Below are positions 31,478 through 32,330 of a DNA stretch of 32,330 nt, one piece after another. A program made the position numbers and the translations under genes. Position 1 is the first letter of the stretch, and each line of letters starts with the position of its first letter. Origin of the DNA: Macrocybe gigantea (Eukaryota > Basidiomycota > Agaricomycetes > Agaricales > Callistosporiaceae); assembly GCA_011319805.1 (NCBI GenBank), contig SJRY01000110.1, positions 1 through 32,330 of the forward strand. Reading direction: 5' to 3'. Under the pieces are notes generated by a model that saw only the letters and a list, made by a program, of their open reading frames with translations, was not told the DNA's origin and searched no databases.

Positions 31478-31872
31478 CCACCAACGCCCCCATCAGCATC
31501 GACAGCAGCGAGGGCAGCCGCGCACCTACCCCCAACCGCCCAAGCGACCTCGAGAATCTGGCAAGGATTCTCAATGCTAGCGACTACATGGACCCCCTCG
31601 CCATCACACTCGGCGCATATATGCGCTATGTTATGACCGTCCGCACGCACCTCTGGACCGGGAGAACCCCTGATGGGACCGGCCCCACTGCAGCTGAACG
31701 TATCGCGCTTCGCGAAGCAATGGAAATGCTTCGCACAGAAAACCGGCGACTTAAACTCCTCGCCACCACACTCCACCACATTCGCGCCTATAATGAAGAG
31801 CTCATTCATACATGGGCCCCGCGTGCCGCGACCGCCTGGGAGACCAATACTGGGTGGGGACAGCTGGACTAA
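31474..31872 (+). CDS. Extra 3' ORF of element B, 132 residues, unknown function
   Basis: This ORF lies between pol and the 3' LTR. Its ATG overlaps the chromodomain stop as ATGA (31474-31477), a layout suited to termination-reinitiation. The protein begins MTTNAPISIDSSEGSRAPTP (disordered). An amphipathic helical part (ITLGAYMRYVMTVRTHLW) and a long Arg/Glu/Leu helix likely to form a coiled coil (ERIALREAMEMLRTENRRLK) follow. It has no signal peptide, no convincing membrane segment and no zinc motif, so it does not look like an envelope protein. The base composition is less A-rich than pol. I do not recognise the family. Confidence 0.6.
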   Translation: MTTNAPISIDSSEGSRAPTPNRPSDLENLARILNASDYMDPLAITLGAYMRYVMTVRTHLWTGRTPDGTGPTAAERIALREAMEMLRTENRRLKLLATTLHHIRAYNEELIHTWAPRAATAWETNTGWGQLD

Positions 31873-31877
31873 GGTTT

Positions 31878-31893
31878 TTCGCGAGGACGCGAA
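31878..31893 (+). other. Perfect hairpin just upstream of the polypurine tract of element B
   Basis: TTCGCG-AGGA-CGCGAA is a 6-bp perfect stem with a 4-nt loop. It begins five bases after the stop codon of the 3' ORF and ends just before the polypurine tract. Confidence 0.6.
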
Positions 31894-31896
31894 TCT

Positions 31897-31909
31897 AAAG
31901 AGAGGGTGA
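31897..31909 (+). other. Polypurine tract of element B
   Basis: AAAGAGAGGGTGA directly abuts the 3' LTR, as expected for the plus-strand primer. Confidence 0.7.
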
Positions 31910-32229
31910 TGTTACAGACGCCGCCCAAAGGACTATTCATTTTCTTATCTTATCTTTCCCACATCCCTTATCTCCCCCATCATGCTGCGCAGCGTGCAGC
32001 CATCGAGTCATCCCACTTCCCTAGTCATCCTGAGTCATCTCTTTCCAGTCTTACTCATCCGCAGTCCACAGCATTGCGCAGCCCATGGTCCGTGCTCGAG
32101 TACTGTAATGTATATAAGGACTCCCAGATGTACCAGTAGCGCTAGGCTTAATATTCCTTTTGCCATCATCTCAAGACCACTCTCGCACTTAGTCTGCCCG
32201 AGTCCTTCTGAGATTCGTCTAGCCTAACA
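31910..32229 (+). repeat. 3' LTR of element B
   Basis: It is identical to the 5' LTR, begins TGTTACAG and ends CCTAACA. It is followed by GAGCA and the resumed Helitron frame. Confidence 0.97.
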
Positions 32230-32234
32230 GAGCA
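32230..32234 (+). repeat. Target site duplication of element B, right copy (GAGCA)
   Basis: It directly follows the terminal CA of the 3' LTR. Confidence 0.95.
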
Positions 32235-32330
32235 GGCTCAATTGGCAGCAGAGAATGAGGCCAGGTTGAATCCAGAGCAGAGAGATGCCTTTGATCAGTT
32301 CAGACGGCTATTGCCAACAAGACAGGACAG
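32235..32330 (+). CDS. Helitron replication-helicase protein, start of helicase part (runs off the window)
   Basis: The frame continues from 25716 once element B and one GAGCA are removed (GAG CA|G). It reads AQLAAENEARLNPEQRDAFD, where LNPEQRDAFD is the usual entry into the PIF1-type helicase domain just before the Walker A motif. The rest lies beyond 32330. Confidence 0.8.

Larger units (their letters stand above)
25717..32229 (+). mobile_element. Ty3/gypsy chromodomain LTR retrotransposon, element B, recent insertion
   Basis: The 6513-bp element has 320-bp LTRs (TGTTACAG...CCTAACA) that are identical over all 320 bases, and target duplication GAGCA. Internal order is gag with two zinc knuckles, protease, reverse transcriptase, RNase H, integrase, chromodomain and an extra 3' ORF. 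The coding strand is strikingly A-rich compared with element A and the host genes. The frames are broken by several single-base losses although the LTRs are identical. Confidence 0.95.
16284..32330 (+). mobile_element. Helitron (partial, running off the right end), split by two nested LTR retrotransposons
   Basis: The Helitron-specific coding parts are 16294-18231, 23977-25716 and 32235-32330. They join in a single reading frame once each retrotransposon plus one target-duplication copy is removed. The protein shows the Helitron_like_N region, the HUH/Y2 Rep domain and the first residues of the PIF1-type helicase. Neither the 5' TC end nor the 3' hairpin/CTRR end is identifiable in the window. 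Confidence 0.85.

Noticed and set aside
1..32330. tRNA, rRNA or other structured RNA genes
   Set aside because: No cloverleaf-type box A/B pairs or rRNA-like segments were recognised by eye; this does not replace a covariance search.

Overview
The window looks like genomic DNA of a mushroom-forming basidiomycete (Agaricomycetes-like). The host genes carry many very short introns (48-65 bp, GT-AG with CTAAC/CTGAC-like branch sites). Intergenic spaces are compact, and the transposons are of types common in such genomes (pogo-type DDE element, chromodomain Ty3/gypsy retrotransposons, Helitron). There are no bacterial signals.

Host part (1-12.1 kb). Four nuclear genes can be modelled exon by exon. 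They are an isocitrate lyase/PEP mutase superfamily enzyme (minus strand, 5-1505), a cytochrome b5-linked FMN L-lactate dehydrogenase of the Cyb2 type (2614-4766), a leucine carboxyl methyltransferase of the PPM1/LCMT1 type (4959-6206) and translation initiation factor eIF4G (6720-11588). The first two are divergently transcribed from a 1.1 kb spacer. eIF4G is intact (1525 codons). Each of the other three models closes perfectly except for one apparent single-base loss, at about 323, 2955-2958 and 5084-5085. The methyltransferase also has a GC-AG intron. Between eIF4G and the transposons lie two copies of a 21-nt hairpin-forming repeat.

Transposon part (12.1-32.3 kb). A complete pogo-type DNA transposon (12131-15960) has 28-bp terminal inverted repeats and a TA target duplication. 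Its transposase has one in-frame TGA. It is followed by the N-terminal and Rep portions of a Helitron protein that runs off the right end. That Helitron reading frame is split by two complete LTR retrotransposons: element A (18232-23971, 198-bp LTRs, TSD CATCT) and element B (25717-32229, 320-bp LTRs, TSD GAGCA). Removing each element plus one TSD copy restores the Helitron frame exactly.

Both retroelements are chromodomain Ty3/gypsy elements. In both, the sequence just after the 5' LTR is complementary to a stretch inside the LTR rather than looking like a tRNA primer site. This is the layout of Tf1-type self-priming, and it is especially clear in element B (11-nt match, 33 bp downstream of a TATA box). 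Element A is older: its LTRs differ at 6 of 198 sites, all CpG transitions, and two of its stop codons could have arisen by CpG decay. Element B has identical LTRs and therefore looks very young, yet its frames are interrupted by several one-base losses. It also carries an extra 132-codon ORF between pol and the 3' LTR, whose start overlaps the pol stop as ATGA. The recurrence of single-base losses in unrelated genes makes sequencing or assembly error a serious alternative to gene decay.
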